This document shows positions 33,985 to 44,009 of a stretch of DNA of 64,000 nucleotides, piece by piece. A model generated the notes under the pieces. That model saw only the letters and a list, made by a program, of their open reading frames with translations, made no database searches and was not told the DNA's origin. Made by a program: the position numbers and the translations under genes. The DNA is from Longicatena caecimuris (GTDB lineage Bacteria; Bacillota_I; Bacilli_A; Erysipelotrichales; Erysipelotrichaceae), in contig NZ_SMBP01000019.1 in the NCBI RefSeq assembly GCF_004341945.1, positions 1 through 64,000 of the forward strand, read 5' to 3'. Numbering within the stretch: position 1 is the first letter of the stretch; each line of letters starts with the position of its first letter.

Positions 33985-34006
33985 AGGGGATAATCAAGTT
34001 TTTGCT
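33985..34006. other. Right attachment junction
   Basis: Element GGGGATAA meets host TCAAGTTTTTGC. GATAATCAA (33989-33997) is the inverted copy of TTGATTATC at the left end. In-frame TCA at 33994-33996 equals the last host codon on the left, so excision here would rejoin the split gene. Confidence 0.65.
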
Positions 34007-35301
34007 GTGTTTTTGACACAAAACCTTATGAAACTTTATTACATAAGTTTCTTGTCATCTATAATTTTAATGAATTGTTGGTACCTAATGAAATCCAAGC
34101 AGCTGTGAAAGCAACTGAGCAGAAATATACGGAAGAAGACTTTCGAAAAAAAGATACGCTCAATCACCTCATGATTGGTATCTTACGTTGTTATGGCATT
34201 TTAACATTAACAGAATTTGACATGTTATGCGAAAAATATGCGATAGCGATTCCTTCTATTGAAGAGTATTATCTTACTGCTTTATACTTACATCCTTATT
34301 TTTCCTTATATTCAAGACAGGATGGAAGCATGTTACTTGTGAACGAGGAGATTTTTGATTACATAGATCAAGTCATTGATATACAAAACAGCCATGTTTA
34401 TTGCGTATGTGATCGAAAAAAAGATGAGCTGCTTGCGATTGGCACAACCGGTGTAAATACAAATCATCCAGCAATCAATACGCTATATAAAATATTATCA
34501 GAATCGACATTCACCTATATAGAAAATGGATTTTGGGCAGATTTTTTCTTTGCTGTACATACCTGTAAAGACCCAGCCAACCTCATACAATGGTTTGATG
34601 ATCTATCAATTGATGACGATATGCTTGCATCACTTTCAGAAGCGGTTTTAGATGCTTATTTCAACACCCCTAGTGCTGCACTATTTGGCTGTACACCGAT
34701 GGAATACATGGACTATATTAATGAACAAAGTCAACAAAGTATGCAAGGGAATGCCTCACTTGATGAAAATGACACAGCATTATTCTATGATATTTATTTA
34801 GCCTTGTTAGAATATACAAATAAGAAATATAAAATCGTGAAAGGATTGAAAAAAATCTATCACCGCAGCCATCTAGAACCGGAAAAAATGACAAAAATTC
34901 GTAATTTCTTATTTGAGCATCGAAACATCATTGATGATTTTATAAAAAAGAATCCTTTTCAATTCGATGAGGAAAAACTCGCTTTGATCAAAGACTTTAA
35001 ATATGCGGTAAAAGGCATGGGTATCATTATAAAATATGAAGCAGATTATACTGTTATATCTATGCAAGATGACAATTTTTATGCCATCTTAGGTTTAACT
35101 ACGAATATTGACGAGGTGATTCCGAATGAACAACTTCCTTATCCGGTGCAAATTACCTTATTGCCATGGCGCAATAAAATTATTTATGATGGCTTGCTTG
35201 AAAGCTATGCGATACAGGTAGGAAAGAATATGAAAAAGATGATTGCCGAGGAATTGGCAAATCATCACCTTATTACTAGCATTAAACCATTTCAAGCATA
35301 A
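33997..35301 (+). pseudogene. 3' part of the host gene split by the ICE
   Basis: The frame is open from the element end and has no good ATG or SD before about codon 27 (only TTG at 34075), as expected for an interrupted gene. It encodes 434 residues: a helical region (HLMIGILRCYGILTLTEFDM) and a long acidic C-terminus. There is no recognised family; the style is of large helical proteins of Erysipelotrichia, some with SEC-C tails, though none is seen here. A strong terminator follows. With the left part it would make about 519 residues. Confidence 0.78.
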
Positions 35302-35318
35302 TAGAATCACCAACCAGT

Positions 35319-35352
35319 AAAAGGCTGTTCACATCAATAAACAGCCTTTTTA
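35319..35352 (+). terminator. Terminator of the split gene
   Basis: AAAAGGCTGTT (35319-35329) and AACAGCCTTTT (35340-35350) form an 11-bp stem followed by T residues. Confidence 0.85.
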
Positions 35353-35468
35353 TGTGTATCCTTTTGCTAATTTTCTTCACTTAATAATTTTTTAATCTTA
35401 TGAACAATAACGGAAACACAAGCCGTATTACATTTCACACAGCTTATGTTCTCTAATATTCCTATGCT

Positions 35469-36386
35469 CTATCTATCCTGTACCGCTTTGACAATTGCCT
35501 TTGCGTTGATGCCATACTTTTCAAATAAAGCTTGTGCATCGCCACTTTCTCCAAAGGTATCCTGTACACCGATATGTTTTACAACACAGGCATCCGCACT
35601 GCTTGCCACAACATCCGATACTGCACTTCCTAAACCGCCAATCACACTATGCTCTTCACAAGTGATGATCGTATCATGGGTTTTTGCCAATTCTTTTATT
35701 AAGGCGGTATCTAATGGTTTTATGGTTGAAATGTTTACCACAGTAGGGGCTTCCTCCAACATAGCAGCTGCTTTTAAAGCTTCTTGTACCATCATACCAC
35801 TCGCCACTAAGGCAACCTTTTTCCCCTTACGTAAAACATTGCCTTTCCCAATTTCAAATGTATAAGATACATCATATACACTCTCTACTTTGCCTCTGCC
35901 AAGACGTACATAACAAGGTCCATCTATGTTAGCTACTGCTCGAATGGCCTGTTTAGTTTCCTCTTCATCACAAGGCTGAATCACTGTCATTCCCGGAATC
36001 ACACGCATTAATGCCAGATCTTCATTACACTGATGACTAGCACCATCTTCCCCTACACTTAGACCTGCATGGGTAGCGCAAATCTTCACATTTAGATGAG
36101 GATAACCAATGCTGTTACGAATTTGTTCAAAGGCTCTTCCTGCCGCAAACATCGCAAAGCTGGACGCAAAGACGATATACTTGCTTGCCGCTAAACCTGC
36201 CGCAATGCCCATCATATTTCCTTCCGCAATACCAACATCAAAATGACGCTGTGGACAAACCTTTTTCGCTTCGCTTGTTTTGGTACTTCCTGCCAGATCC
36301 GCATCTAAAACAACAACTCGCTCATTCTCTTGTATGAGCTGTGCCAACGCTTTTCCATAGGCCTCTCTTGTTGCACACTTTGCCAT
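35469..36386 (-). CDS. Transketolase, C-terminal subunit
   Basis: The 305-residue protein carries the pyrimidine-binding domain of transketolase (FDVGIAEGNMMGIAAGLA, with the catalytic-type Glu) and the C-terminal domain (TCEEHSVIGGLGSAV). It must pair with the separate N-terminal subunit encoded just upstream (1-nt overlap). Together they exchange two-carbon units between sugar phosphates with thiamine diphosphate. As the last gene of the PTS operon it suggests the imported sugar enters the pentose phosphate pool. Confidence 0.92.
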   Translation of the reverse strand: MAKCATREAYGKALAQLIQENERVVVLDADLAGSTKTSEAKKVCPQRHFDVGIAEGNMMGIAAGLAASKYIVFASSFAMFAAGRAFEQIRNSIGYPHLNVKICATHAGLSVGEDGASHQCNEDLALMRVIPGMTVIQPCDEEETKQAIRAVANIDGPCYVRLGRGKVESVYDVSYTFEIGKGNVLRKGKKVALVASGMMVQEALKAAAMLEEAPTVVNISTIKPLDTALIKELAKTHDTIITCEEHSVIGGLGSAVSDVVASSADACVVKHIGVQDTFGESGDAQALFEKYGINAKAIVKAVQDR

Positions 36387-37204
36387 TATGCCTCACCTCC
36401 TAATTCCTTTATTGCTTGTTCATACTGTTCTTTATTGGGGGCTGTTCCATGCCAGCCTGCTTGATTTTCCATGAAGGACACGCCTTTTCCTTTCACGGTA
36501 TTGGCAATGATGGCTGTTGGTCTTCCCTTATTTTCTCTGGCTTTTGATAAAGCCGATAAAATTTCATCCATTGCATGACCATCTACCGTCAACACATGGA
36601 AATGAAATGCCCTAAATTTTTCTTCTAAAGAATCAACATTCATAACCTTTGCCACCTCACCATCAATCTGCAAACGGTTATGATCAACAATGACACATAA
36701 ATTATCCAGCTGATACTGTGCAGCTGCCATGGCAGCCTCCCAAACTTCACCTTCCTGACATTCTCCATCGCCCAATAACGCATAGACACGATGATGGTTT
36801 TGGGCAAGCTTATTGCCCAGTGCCATGCCAACAGCTGCAGAGATTCCTTGACCTAATGAGCCAGTTGACATATCAACACCGGCAACATATTTCATGTTGG
36901 GATGTCCTTGTAATCGTGAGTTTATCTTGCGAAATGTCAATAATTCACGTTCATCAAGAAGTCCTTTTTCACACAATACCGCATATAACAAAGGAGATGC
37001 ATGTCCTTTACTTAAAACGAAACGGTCACGATCGATGCTATTTACATTCGCTTCTGTGATATCCATCTCTTGAAAATATAATGCCGTCACAAGATCTGTT
37101 GCACTTAGACTTCCACCCGGATGTCCGCTTTGTGCCGTATAGACCTGTTTTAAAATATGCTTACGTATTTGTCTGGCATGTTCTACTAATTCCTGTTTAT
37201 CCAT
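36386..37204 (-). CDS. Transketolase, N-terminal subunit
   Basis: The 272-residue protein has the thiamine diphosphate-binding domain, with the GDGECQEGEVWEAAMAAA motif and a histidine in SGHPGGSLS. It supplies the diphosphate-binding half of a split transketolase whose other half follows directly. Split forms are common in Firmicute sugar operons. Confidence 0.92.
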   Translation of the reverse strand: MDKQELVEHARQIRKHILKQVYTAQSGHPGGSLSATDLVTALYFQEMDITEANVNSIDRDRFVLSKGHASPLLYAVLCEKGLLDERELLTFRKINSRLQGHPNMKYVAGVDMSTGSLGQGISAAVGMALGNKLAQNHHRVYALLGDGECQEGEVWEAAMAAAQYQLDNLCVIVDHNRLQIDGEVAKVMNVDSLEEKFRAFHFHVLTVDGHAMDEILSALSKARENKGRPTAIIANTVKGKGVSFMENQAGWHGTAPNKEQYEQAIKELGGEA

Positions 37205-37304
37205 AACTTACCTTCTTTCTTGTTGTCATGTTGTTATACATGTACTTCCTCATGATACACCTGTTTATAAAGGAAGAGCTGAAAGATGCTTCCAGCTCCT
37301 AAGA

Positions 37305-38579
37305 TTATTTTTCAATGGCTTTACGAATACGGCTGGTAACTCCCTTTAGGTTGTAGCATTCGGCATACTGCTGTAAAGGACGTTTGATGTGATCAACAAC
37401 AAAGCGCTGTCCATCAATATGGAATTTTGCCAAATTCGCATAAAGCTTCTGTAATTCTTTTTTTACATCTTCATCATTGAATGCATAATGACCGGAGATA
37501 TCAAGAATTTCTAAGGATAATGCTTCATCTTTTAAGATATCCTCTACCTGTAGATTACGCTGTTCTCCCATCATCCATTTTCTCCAGCGTTCTGTTTTGA
37601 TTGCTTTTACCAACAAGGTATTTCTTAAATCCGAAGTTTCATCAAGCAAACCTTCCTCTTTTAAGATTTTTTCCACATCACACAGCTTTAAGTAAGCACG
37701 GGTTTCTTCTGTACCATACTGTGGTGCTACATTGCTGGCAGTTACATTTGCCGGAATATGTTCCAGTAAGGTCACATCATCCAAATAATCCGCATTATGT
37801 TCCTTAAGTCCTACACCATATTGTTTCGCCATCTGTGCTAGGTCATAGGCGTTATGGAAATTATAGGTTCCTACCTGTTCTGTTTTTCTTGTTAACGTAC
37901 CTGTCTGACCAACGATGAAAGTAGGCATTGGTAATCCTTTGGCAGTTAATTCTTTTTCCAGCTTTTCGATAAATTCATGATACTTCTCTGTCGAAGTTAA
38001 ACCACCATTGGTTTCCTCTGTTCCAACTTCATAGCCAATTTCCGGTAAGCCGCGTTTTTTACGTTCTTCTTCACAATAGGCAATTAAATCAACCGTACGA
38101 CTTAATACCACATCCAAAGGAATGACTTTACCAATTTCAAATGGGTCCTTCGTTGGGTCGATCATCAATAAATCAAAACCATTTTCAATATCAGCTAAGT
38201 AAGACTGACGAGCTAATTTCATTGCTTCTTCTTCTGGCAGGTGGGCATTACGCTCATTATCTCTTTGCCAAGGTCCACCATGATCACGACACAAATAGTA
38301 CAAACCATCAAAGCCTACTTCATTCGCAACCTTGCGAATATCTTCATTAAAGCGTTTCTGATCCCAGCCATTCACATAGCCGCCACCTAACGCATCGGCA
38401 TCTACCTGATTACGACTGGCAATGAACATCAAAGGGAAATCATAATCTCTGGCGATTTCAAAACTTGCCTGTAATAAATTAGGTGACATTGGCCCTATGC
38501 CTAATAACGTTGCACTATCTCCTGAATCTTGTAATTTTAATAGTCCTTCCACTACTTTTTTAATTGGTAACTTTTCCAT
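37305..38579 (-). CDS. GatZ/KbaZ-type tagatose-bisphosphate aldolase subunit
   Basis: The 424-residue protein matches the non-catalytic, TIM-barrel subunit of class II tagatose-1,6-bisphosphate aldolase (GIGPMSPNLLQASFEIA, FIASRNQVDADALGGGYVNGW, LCRDHGGPW, EVGTEE). In E. coli GatZ stabilises the catalytic GatY. The aldolase gene is adjacent upstream, so a GatYZ-like complex is likely. No tagatose-6-phosphate kinase is in the operon. Confidence 0.87.
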   Translation of the reverse strand: MEKLPIKKVVEGLLKLQDSGDSATLLGIGPMSPNLLQASFEIARDYDFPLMFIASRNQVDADALGGGYVNGWDQKRFNEDIRKVANEVGFDGLYYLCRDHGGPWQRDNERNAHLPEEEAMKLARQSYLADIENGFDLLMIDPTKDPFEIGKVIPLDVVLSRTVDLIAYCEEERKKRGLPEIGYEVGTEETNGGLTSTEKYHEFIEKLEKELTAKGLPMPTFIVGQTGTLTRKTEQVGTYNFHNAYDLAQMAKQYGVGLKEHNADYLDDVTLLEHIPANVTASNVAPQYGTEETRAYLKLCDVEKILKEEGLLDETSDLRNTLLVKAIKTERWRKWMMGEQRNLQVEDILKDEALSLEILDISGHYAFNDEDVKKELQKLYANLAKFHIDGQRFVVDHIKRPLQQYAECYNLKGVTSRIRKAIEK

Positions 38580-38642
38580 ATCTTTCTTCTCCTCTTTTTA
38601 CCTATTTTGTATGTTTCACCGTTACGCTTGATAAGCATATGC

Positions 38643-39500
38643 TTATTTGTATAAATATGCTTTCCCAACGGTGTTTAACAGACGCATCTTATTAGCGATG
38701 ACACTTCGCGCCGCCTGAATGGCCGAAGGAAATATCGCATTTGGCTCATATGCATCTGGATGAAGCGCTAAATATCTTTTTGTTTCAGTAAAGAATGCTG
38801 TTTTTACATCACTGGAAATATTGATCTTACAAATTCCTAAGGCGACGGCCTGAGCTATCTCTTCATCCGGATTGCTGCTGCCTCCATGTAATACCAAAGG
38901 GATGTTCACCTGTTCGCGAATGGCTTTTAATACATCCAACCTTAACGTTGGTTTATAATTTGTGGGGTAAATGCCATGGGCAGTACCAATCGCAACTGCT
39001 AAAGTATCCACACCTGTTTTATCCACAAATGTTTTCACCGCTACCGGATCACTATATTGAATGTCACTGACATGCTCCTTGCTAATCGCACCTATCGTTC
39101 CTAATTCAGCTTCCACGGATACATGCTGAGGCTTTACAAGCTCACAGATATCCTTTGTTCGCCGGATGTTTTCATCTAGAGGATACGAGGATGCATCGAT
39201 CATGACGGAAGTAAAACCACAACGCAATGCTTGCAATATCTGTTGACGATTAGCGCCATGATCCAAATGGATGACACAGGGAACACTTGTCGTATGGGCA
39301 ACCTCCAGAACCGTTTTCATAAAAGGTTCTTTCAAATAGGCAAGCTCATCAGGGTGAATCTCATAAATCACAGGTGCTTGTAAGGCTTCACTTTCTTCCT
39401 TCACAGCATTTAATATTTCCAGACTGCCGATGTTGAAGGCAGGAATCGCAAAATGATGTTTTTGTGCGATTGTTAACAGCGCTTGCATATTCATCAGCAT
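38643..39500 (-). CDS. Class II ketose-bisphosphate aldolase
   Basis: Starting at MLMNMQALL (39500, SD AAGGAG 9 nt before), the protein has 286 residues. It shows HHFAIPAFNIGSLE, the zinc-ligand segment VIHLDHGAN, ASSYPLDENIRRT, VEAELGTIG, IGTAHG and LVLHGGSSN, all class II aldolase marks. It splits fructose- or tagatose-1,6-bisphosphate to triose phosphates. With the GatZ-like neighbour, tagatose-bisphosphate is the more likely substrate. Confidence 0.9.
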   Translation of the reverse strand: MLMNMQALLTIAQKHHFAIPAFNIGSLEILNAVKEESEALQAPVIYEIHPDELAYLKEPFMKTVLEVAHTTSVPCVIHLDHGANRQQILQALRCGFTSVMIDASSYPLDENIRRTKDICELVKPQHVSVEAELGTIGAISKEHVSDIQYSDPVAVKTFVDKTGVDTLAVAIGTAHGIYPTNYKPTLRLDVLKAIREQVNIPLVLHGGSSNPDEEIAQAVALGICKINISSDVKTAFFTETKRYLALHPDAYEPNAIFPSAIQAARSVIANKMRLLNTVGKAYLYK

Positions 39501-39504
39501 ATCT

Positions 39505-39963
39505 TTATTCTCCTTTTCGATTCCTATGAATTTCATTTTGTTTCTTTGCCTCATCTTCTAAATGATGAAGATATTGAACAATTTTCATGCGATACAAATG
39601 TCCTTTCAGAAAGCTTAGCAATCGAATACCGAAATGCACATCATGCAGTTTTTCTTGATAGATGATACAGGTATAGTTTTCATCCAATGGCTGTAAGCGA
39701 TAAGAAATTGTCTGTGTATATTTAGGGTATTGGCTCTTTACCTTGTAATATTGTGCTTCCTGTAGTGCTTCTATTGTTACCGGAATGCGATATTCCTTAT
39801 CATGAAACTTTAGCTTTTGAGTATACGAATAGCCCTGATGCAGCTGGGCAGGACGTTTAGCAAGCTTCACCTGTTGTTTGATATCCTTTTGTAGCTCTTT
39901 TAATAAAATGCGATAGATAGCTGCCGCATTTACATGGACATTTACTTTCACTTTCATATTCAT
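39505..39963 (-). CDS. DUF3284 protein
   Basis: The 152-residue basic protein matches the DUF3284 style found in PTS operons: KVNVHVNAAAIYRILLKELQKDI, SYTQKLKFHDKEYRIPVTIE, and a long C-terminal helix. It has no known function. A distant counterpart lies in the second PTS operon at 47367-47762. It ends 5 nt before the aldolase start. Confidence 0.75.
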   Translation of the reverse strand: MNMKVKVNVHVNAAAIYRILLKELQKDIKQQVKLAKRPAQLHQGYSYTQKLKFHDKEYRIPVTIEALQEAQYYKVKSQYPKYTQTISYRLQPLDENYTCIIYQEKLHDVHFGIRLLSFLKGHLYRMKIVQYLHHLEDEAKKQNEIHRNRKGE

Positions 39964-39994
39964 CTTTCCTCATCACTTGGCTCTTAGGCAAGGA

Positions 39995-41140
39995 TTACTT
40001 ATTTTTTAAACGTACATACCATGAACAAATTTCCTTTAACAAATCATCTTGATAAGAGAAACCGCATATTTGATGAACCGCTTCGATGATGCCTTTTTCT
40101 TGAATGAGCATCTGCATCTGCATAGCAGCTTCATCCGTTTTTTCATCATAAAGCAAACCATACGCAATCGCTTGTACGATATGTTCATAAGGTAAGTGAT
40201 GCGCTTTACACATACGGGCACTGCCACATAAGCGATCATCATAGCTAAGCTTACGCAGTGGATCTTTTCCTACCCGATAAACCGTATCCGGCATATCTCC
40301 TTTTGCTTTCGGAAAGACACTTAACTTATCCAACTGCTCTTCACTGATGGGATACTGTTGCAGGATACCGGCACGTATTTCTTTGGTAACTTCCTGAATA
40401 AAGGCTGCCCCATCTTCATCTTCCAATAGTTCATTAATGGTCGTATAACCTCGATACCAACCAAGATAAGCACTGGCCGCATGAGGACCATTCACAAGGA
40501 ATACTTTAATATCTTTTAACATGGCGATATCATCACATAACTCTAACCACTCAATATCTGCGATATCAATCGTTAATGGCGGTTGTATCAATAAGGACAA
40601 GACTGCTGTTGAGCGAATGTTTAGCGAACGATGATCATCGGCATCGGTACTGCGGCGAATGATGGTATCCCGTATGACGACCTGATGCATAAACCAAGAC
40701 AGTAGCTCTTCATTCATATCTTTTACAAAAGCATCCTGAATCATTGGTATCATGCCGTTTTTATTTGTTAAACAAAGCATGCTCAGCTTTTGATTGGGAT
40801 TTGTCTTTGCCCGCATCTTAAAGATTTCTTTTACATATGCGATAGCCTCAGGAAAATCTTGGGGATAGATGCTAAGAAACAAGAGATCGGCATATACGAT
40901 GGCATGGCAATCCTGTGGCTCTAGCAGGGTTTCATATGCCTCATAGCCGCTTACCTCATGTTCTTCTATGCACTCCTTGCGATAGACCTGCACATGGTAA
41001 CTGCCTGTTTCTTTTAGTTTTCGGATAACACCGGCATCTTTATCTAAAAATGTTGTATGCCAGCGTGGTGCATTGGCAAGGGTTTCTCCAAGAAACCCCT
41101 TCCCCAATCTACCTGCACCAAGAATGACTGCATTTGCCAT
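39995..41140 (-). CDS. Mannitol-1-phosphate-dehydrogenase-family enzyme (operon 1)
   Basis: The 381-residue protein has an N-terminal Rossmann motif GAGRLGKGFLGE and the family's catalytic region (VFLVNGPHAASAYLG, with the Lys replaced in the usual KLxxLN pattern by VNGPHA). It oxidises a polyol phosphate or reduces a ketose phosphate with NAD(H). It is paralogous to 47818-48960. Because no mannitol-type EII is present, the substrate may be another hexitol or pentitol phosphate. Confidence 0.82.
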   Translation of the reverse strand: MANAVILGAGRLGKGFLGETLANAPRWHTTFLDKDAGVIRKLKETGSYHVQVYRKECIEEHEVSGYEAYETLLEPQDCHAIVYADLLFLSIYPQDFPEAIAYVKEIFKMRAKTNPNQKLSMLCLTNKNGMIPMIQDAFVKDMNEELLSWFMHQVVIRDTIIRRSTDADDHRSLNIRSTAVLSLLIQPPLTIDIADIEWLELCDDIAMLKDIKVFLVNGPHAASAYLGWYRGYTTINELLEDEDGAAFIQEVTKEIRAGILQQYPISEEQLDKLSVFPKAKGDMPDTVYRVGKDPLRKLSYDDRLCGSARMCKAHHLPYEHIVQAIAYGLLYDEKTDEAAMQMQMLIQEKGIIEAVHQICGFSYQDDLLKEICSWYVRLKNK

Positions 41141-41149
41141 AAGACTTCC

Positions 41150-42223
41150 CTATTTCGTTTCTACCGCTTTGGCTTCTGCTTTCTTTTTCTTATCCTCTAA
41201 ATTCGGTTTGATAAACATCAATGCAATGGCTGTCACAACGACACCGATTGCCATATCTAAGGTGTATAACAGCGGCTTGCTGGTAGCTGCTACAACGATC
41301 ATACCGCCATGAGGAACATAACAGTCAATTGCATGCATCATTGCTAAGCCGGCACCTACCGCACTACCTAAACAGATTGCTGGCAATACATGTTTGATAT
41401 CCTTAACAGCAAATGGAATTGCCCCTTCGGTAATACCAATCAATCCCATAAAGGCTGCGGTAATACCTAATTGTTTTTCAGCATCATCATATTTTTTACG
41501 TGAAATGAATGTTGATAAAGCTAGTCCAAGTGGAGGAATGGCAACCGCAACACGAAAAGCACCGTTTGGTCCATAAATACCTTCTGCCATCAATGCCATG
41601 GTAAATGCTGAAGCTGTCTTATTAATCGGTCCACCCATATCAAAGGCTGTCATCAATCCAATAACGATTCCTAACAGGATAGCGCTGCCGCCCTGCATAT
41701 TGCTTAACATCGTGGTCAAGGCTTTCATCAAAGCACCTAATGGACCAACTAAGATATACATATAAGCTAAACAGCAAATCAGTGTTGATAGAATAGGAAT
41801 GATCAAGACTGGCATGATGCTTTTAATGGTTGTGTTCACCTTCCATGATTTGATCCATTTGCATACATAACCAACAAAGATACCCATGATCATCGCACCT
41901 AAGAAACCGGTAGATACACTATTTTCACCAACGGGATTGTTAGCGATATAACCGGCAATCATACCAGGTGCTAAGCCCGGTTTCCCAGCTAGTGAATAAG
42001 CGATATAACCAGCTAGCATAGGAATCATCATGGCCATACCGGCAGAACCAATCGTATTCAAATTCTGCATGAAAGGATTGGTGACTTTCATACCTTCGGC
42101 ACCGGCATCTCCGGTTGCTAAGGCGATGGCTAAGAAGACACCACCGATAACAACGGCTGGAAGAAAATATGAAACACCGGTATTAAACGCCTTTACCAAA
42201 TCTTTTCCAATATTTTTAAACAT
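41150..42223 (-). CDS. PTS EIIC, fructose family (operon 1)
   Basis: The 357-residue membrane permease has about nine hydrophobic segments and the fructose-family marks AYSLAGKPGLAPGMIAGYIA, FDMGGPINKTA and GITEGAIPFA. It carries the sugar across the membrane while it is phosphorylated via the separate EIIB and EIIA. The specificity is not readable from sequence. Confidence 0.92.
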   Translation of the reverse strand: MFKNIGKDLVKAFNTGVSYFLPAVVIGGVFLAIALATGDAGAEGMKVTNPFMQNLNTIGSAGMAMMIPMLAGYIAYSLAGKPGLAPGMIAGYIANNPVGENSVSTGFLGAMIMGIFVGYVCKWIKSWKVNTTIKSIMPVLIIPILSTLICCLAYMYILVGPLGALMKALTTMLSNMQGGSAILLGIVIGLMTAFDMGGPINKTASAFTMALMAEGIYGPNGAFRVAVAIPPLGLALSTFISRKKYDDAEKQLGITAAFMGLIGITEGAIPFAVKDIKHVLPAICLGSAVGAGLAMMHAIDCYVPHGGMIVVAATSKPLLYTLDMAIGVVVTAIALMFIKPNLEDKKKKAEAKAVETK

Positions 42224-42247
42224 AGGATTTCCTCTCTTTCCTCTTCT

Positions 42248-42562
42248 TTAGAGCTTTTCTGCCTGATCAATGATCTCAGCAGGATTTTTGATTACTACAG
42301 AAGGATCAATCGTGATGACCTTGCCTTCCTCTTCTTTTTCTTCAAAACGTTCTTCTCCTTCGATGCCGATGGCTACTGCCAAAATGACAGCATCTGCACT
42401 GGCGATATCATCTTCCTCCAGTTCATTTTCAATACCCATGCCCCCTTGGGTTTCTACCTTGTAGTCATAACCTCTTTTCTTACATTCCTGTTCAATGGCT
42501 TCCTGTGCCATGTACGTGTGCGCAATACCTGTGGTACATGCGGCAACGGCAACGATTTTCAT
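42248..42562 (-). CDS. PTS EIIB, fructose type (operon 1)
   Basis: The 104-residue protein shows the phosphocysteine loop CTTGIAHTYMA with Cys9 and the acidic EEDDIASADAVILA region. It passes phosphate from EIIA to the sugar bound to EIIC. Confidence 0.93.
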   Translation of the reverse strand: MKIVAVAACTTGIAHTYMAQEAIEQECKKRGYDYKVETQGGMGIENELEEDDIASADAVILAVAIGIEGEERFEEKEEEGKVITIDPSVVIKNPAEIIDQAEKL

Positions 42563-42581
42563 TTCTTTTTCCTCCTATCGT

Positions 42582-43031
42582 TTATTCCTCTTCTAATACG
42601 GAAATACAGTCATAAAATGCTTCACTGGTTTTCGCATCTTGTAATTGTTGGCGAAAATCCGCTTTGATCAAATGGCGACTTAGCATTGCCAATATTCGCA
42701 AATGCTCTGCATTACGGCTTGCTAATGGAACTCCAATCATAAAGATCAAATTTACCTGTTCCTCATCCCATTGCAAAGGATGATTCAGCTTTAAACAAGC
42801 CACGAAGGTATCCTTAACCGCATCACTTTCGCCATGCGGTATGGCAACGCTGTAGCCAATGGCTGTAGATACTACTTCTTCGCGTTTCAAAACAGCCTCA
42901 ACATAACTTTTTTTATCGGTAATCTTACCCGCTTTATCCGCAAGGTCCGCAAGATAAGAAATGACTTCCCTTTTATCTTGAAACTGTTGATCACTGACGT
43001 TTACTATCTCCTTTGTAAACACATGTTTCAC
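42582..43031 (-). CDS. PTS EIIA, fructose/mannitol type (operon 1)
   Basis: The 149-residue EIIA-2 domain has the phosphohistidine His66 in SVAIPHGES and the VSTAIGYSVA strand before it. It receives phosphate from HPr. It overlaps the ManA-type gene by 4 nt. Confidence 0.93.
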   Translation of the reverse strand: MKHVFTKEIVNVSDQQFQDKREVISYLADLADKAGKITDKKSYVEAVLKREEVVSTAIGYSVAIPHGESDAVKDTFVACLKLNHPLQWDEEQVNLIFMIGVPLASRNAEHLRILAMLSRHLIKADFRQQLQDAKTSEAFYDCISVLEEE

Positions 43032-43987
43032 CTCTTTTCCTTCGGTATGGCAACCATCACTTGCATACTCCCTTGCAAGGTGTAGCGCTTGGCAAGTGAT
43101 GTGACAATGAGATTATCTCCCGCTTTGACATCCAGTGTTTCCTGCTTGGTTTCAAGTAATCCCTGACCCTGAAGAATCGTTAACAACGCATAGCTTTCAT
43201 TTACGATGTCCACTGCTTCCTGTATTTGATATTGACGAATGGTGAAGATGTCATTGTCACAATACGTAATACAGGTAAAGGCTTTTTCCTTTTGTATTGT
43301 AGGAGTAAGTGGGGCATCTTTATGAGGGATGCATACAACATCTGCCGCCTTAGCAATTTGCAGAGGTCGTTTATTTCCGAAAGCATCTGTATTGTCATAA
43401 TCGTAAATGCGATATGTGATATCAGAATTTTGTTGAACCTCATACACAAGCATTTTCCCTTCACAGCCATGTAAGATACCGGCAGGAATATACGCAGCAT
43501 CTCCATCATGAATTGGTTTGCGTATTACCAAATCATCAATTTCACCCTGGGCAATACGTTGCAAGAAGGCTTCTTTGGTTTTGGCCGTATGCCCATAGAT
43601 GAGTTGTGTGTTTGGTGCTGTTTTCAGATACAAACAGAATTCACTTTTTCCTGTGGCATGTTCATGGGCTTGAGCATAAGCATCATCGGGATGTACCTGT
43701 AAGGATGGAGAGGATGATACATCATTCATCTTGATTAACAAGGGAAAGTGTTCCTGTTTACTATTAGCAAACAACTCACGATGCTGTTCATACACTTCGC
43801 TCAAACGCATATCTTGAAAAGGTTCTTGTAAGATTCTGCTTTCTCCATGTTCATGGGCACTGATCATCCAATATTCACCAATGCGTTGATGGGTATCTTG
43901 GGCTAAACCCAAATATTCAGCAATCTGCGTACCGCCATATGCTTTCTCTTTCATCACGGATTTCAGTTTCAGAATTTCCTTGCTCAT
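43028..43987 (-). CDS. manA: Class I mannose-6-phosphate isomerase (operon 1)
   Basis: The 319-residue, short cupin-type ManA has zinc ligands in QVHPDDAYA and HEHATGKSEFCLY and the AYIPAGILHGCEGK block. It interconverts mannose-6-phosphate and fructose-6-phosphate. As the first gene of the leftward operon it defines the promoter region shared with the divergent regulator. Paralogous to 50827-51813. Confidence 0.88.
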   Translation of the reverse strand: MSKEILKLKSVMKEKAYGGTQIAEYLGLAQDTHQRIGEYWMISAHEHGESRILQEPFQDMRLSEVYEQHRELFANSKQEHFPLLIKMNDVSSSPSLQVHPDDAYAQAHEHATGKSEFCLYLKTAPNTQLIYGHTAKTKEAFLQRIAQGEIDDLVIRKPIHDGDAAYIPAGILHGCEGKMLVYEVQQNSDITYRIYDYDNTDAFGNKRPLQIAKAADVVCIPHKDAPLTPTIQKEKAFTCITYCDNDIFTIRQYQIQEAVDIVNESYALLTILQGQGLLETKQETLDVKAGDNLIVTSLAKRYTLQGSMQVMVAIPKEKR

Positions 43988-44009
43988 TGTCTTGCGCTCC
44001 TTTCTTACG

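Larger units (their letters stand above)
6440..33996. mobile_element. Tn916-family integrative and conjugative element
   Basis: The element contains a Tn916-type tyrosine integrase and excisionase at its left end, then regulation genes (orf8, orf7, XRE) and a full conjugation set (orf13 to orf23) in Tn916 order. The boundaries are inferred from three things: TTGATTATC at 6448-6456 has its inverted copy GATAATCAA at 33989-33997; AGTAGTAAA arm-type repeats lie just inside both ends; and joining the flanks at a shared TCA restores an open frame. tet(M) is absent. Additions are an AT-rich cargo block, a second ArdA, a Mom-like gene, a 132-residue gene near oriT and a VaFE surface protein. All conjugation genes look intact, so it may be mobile. 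Confidence 0.93.
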
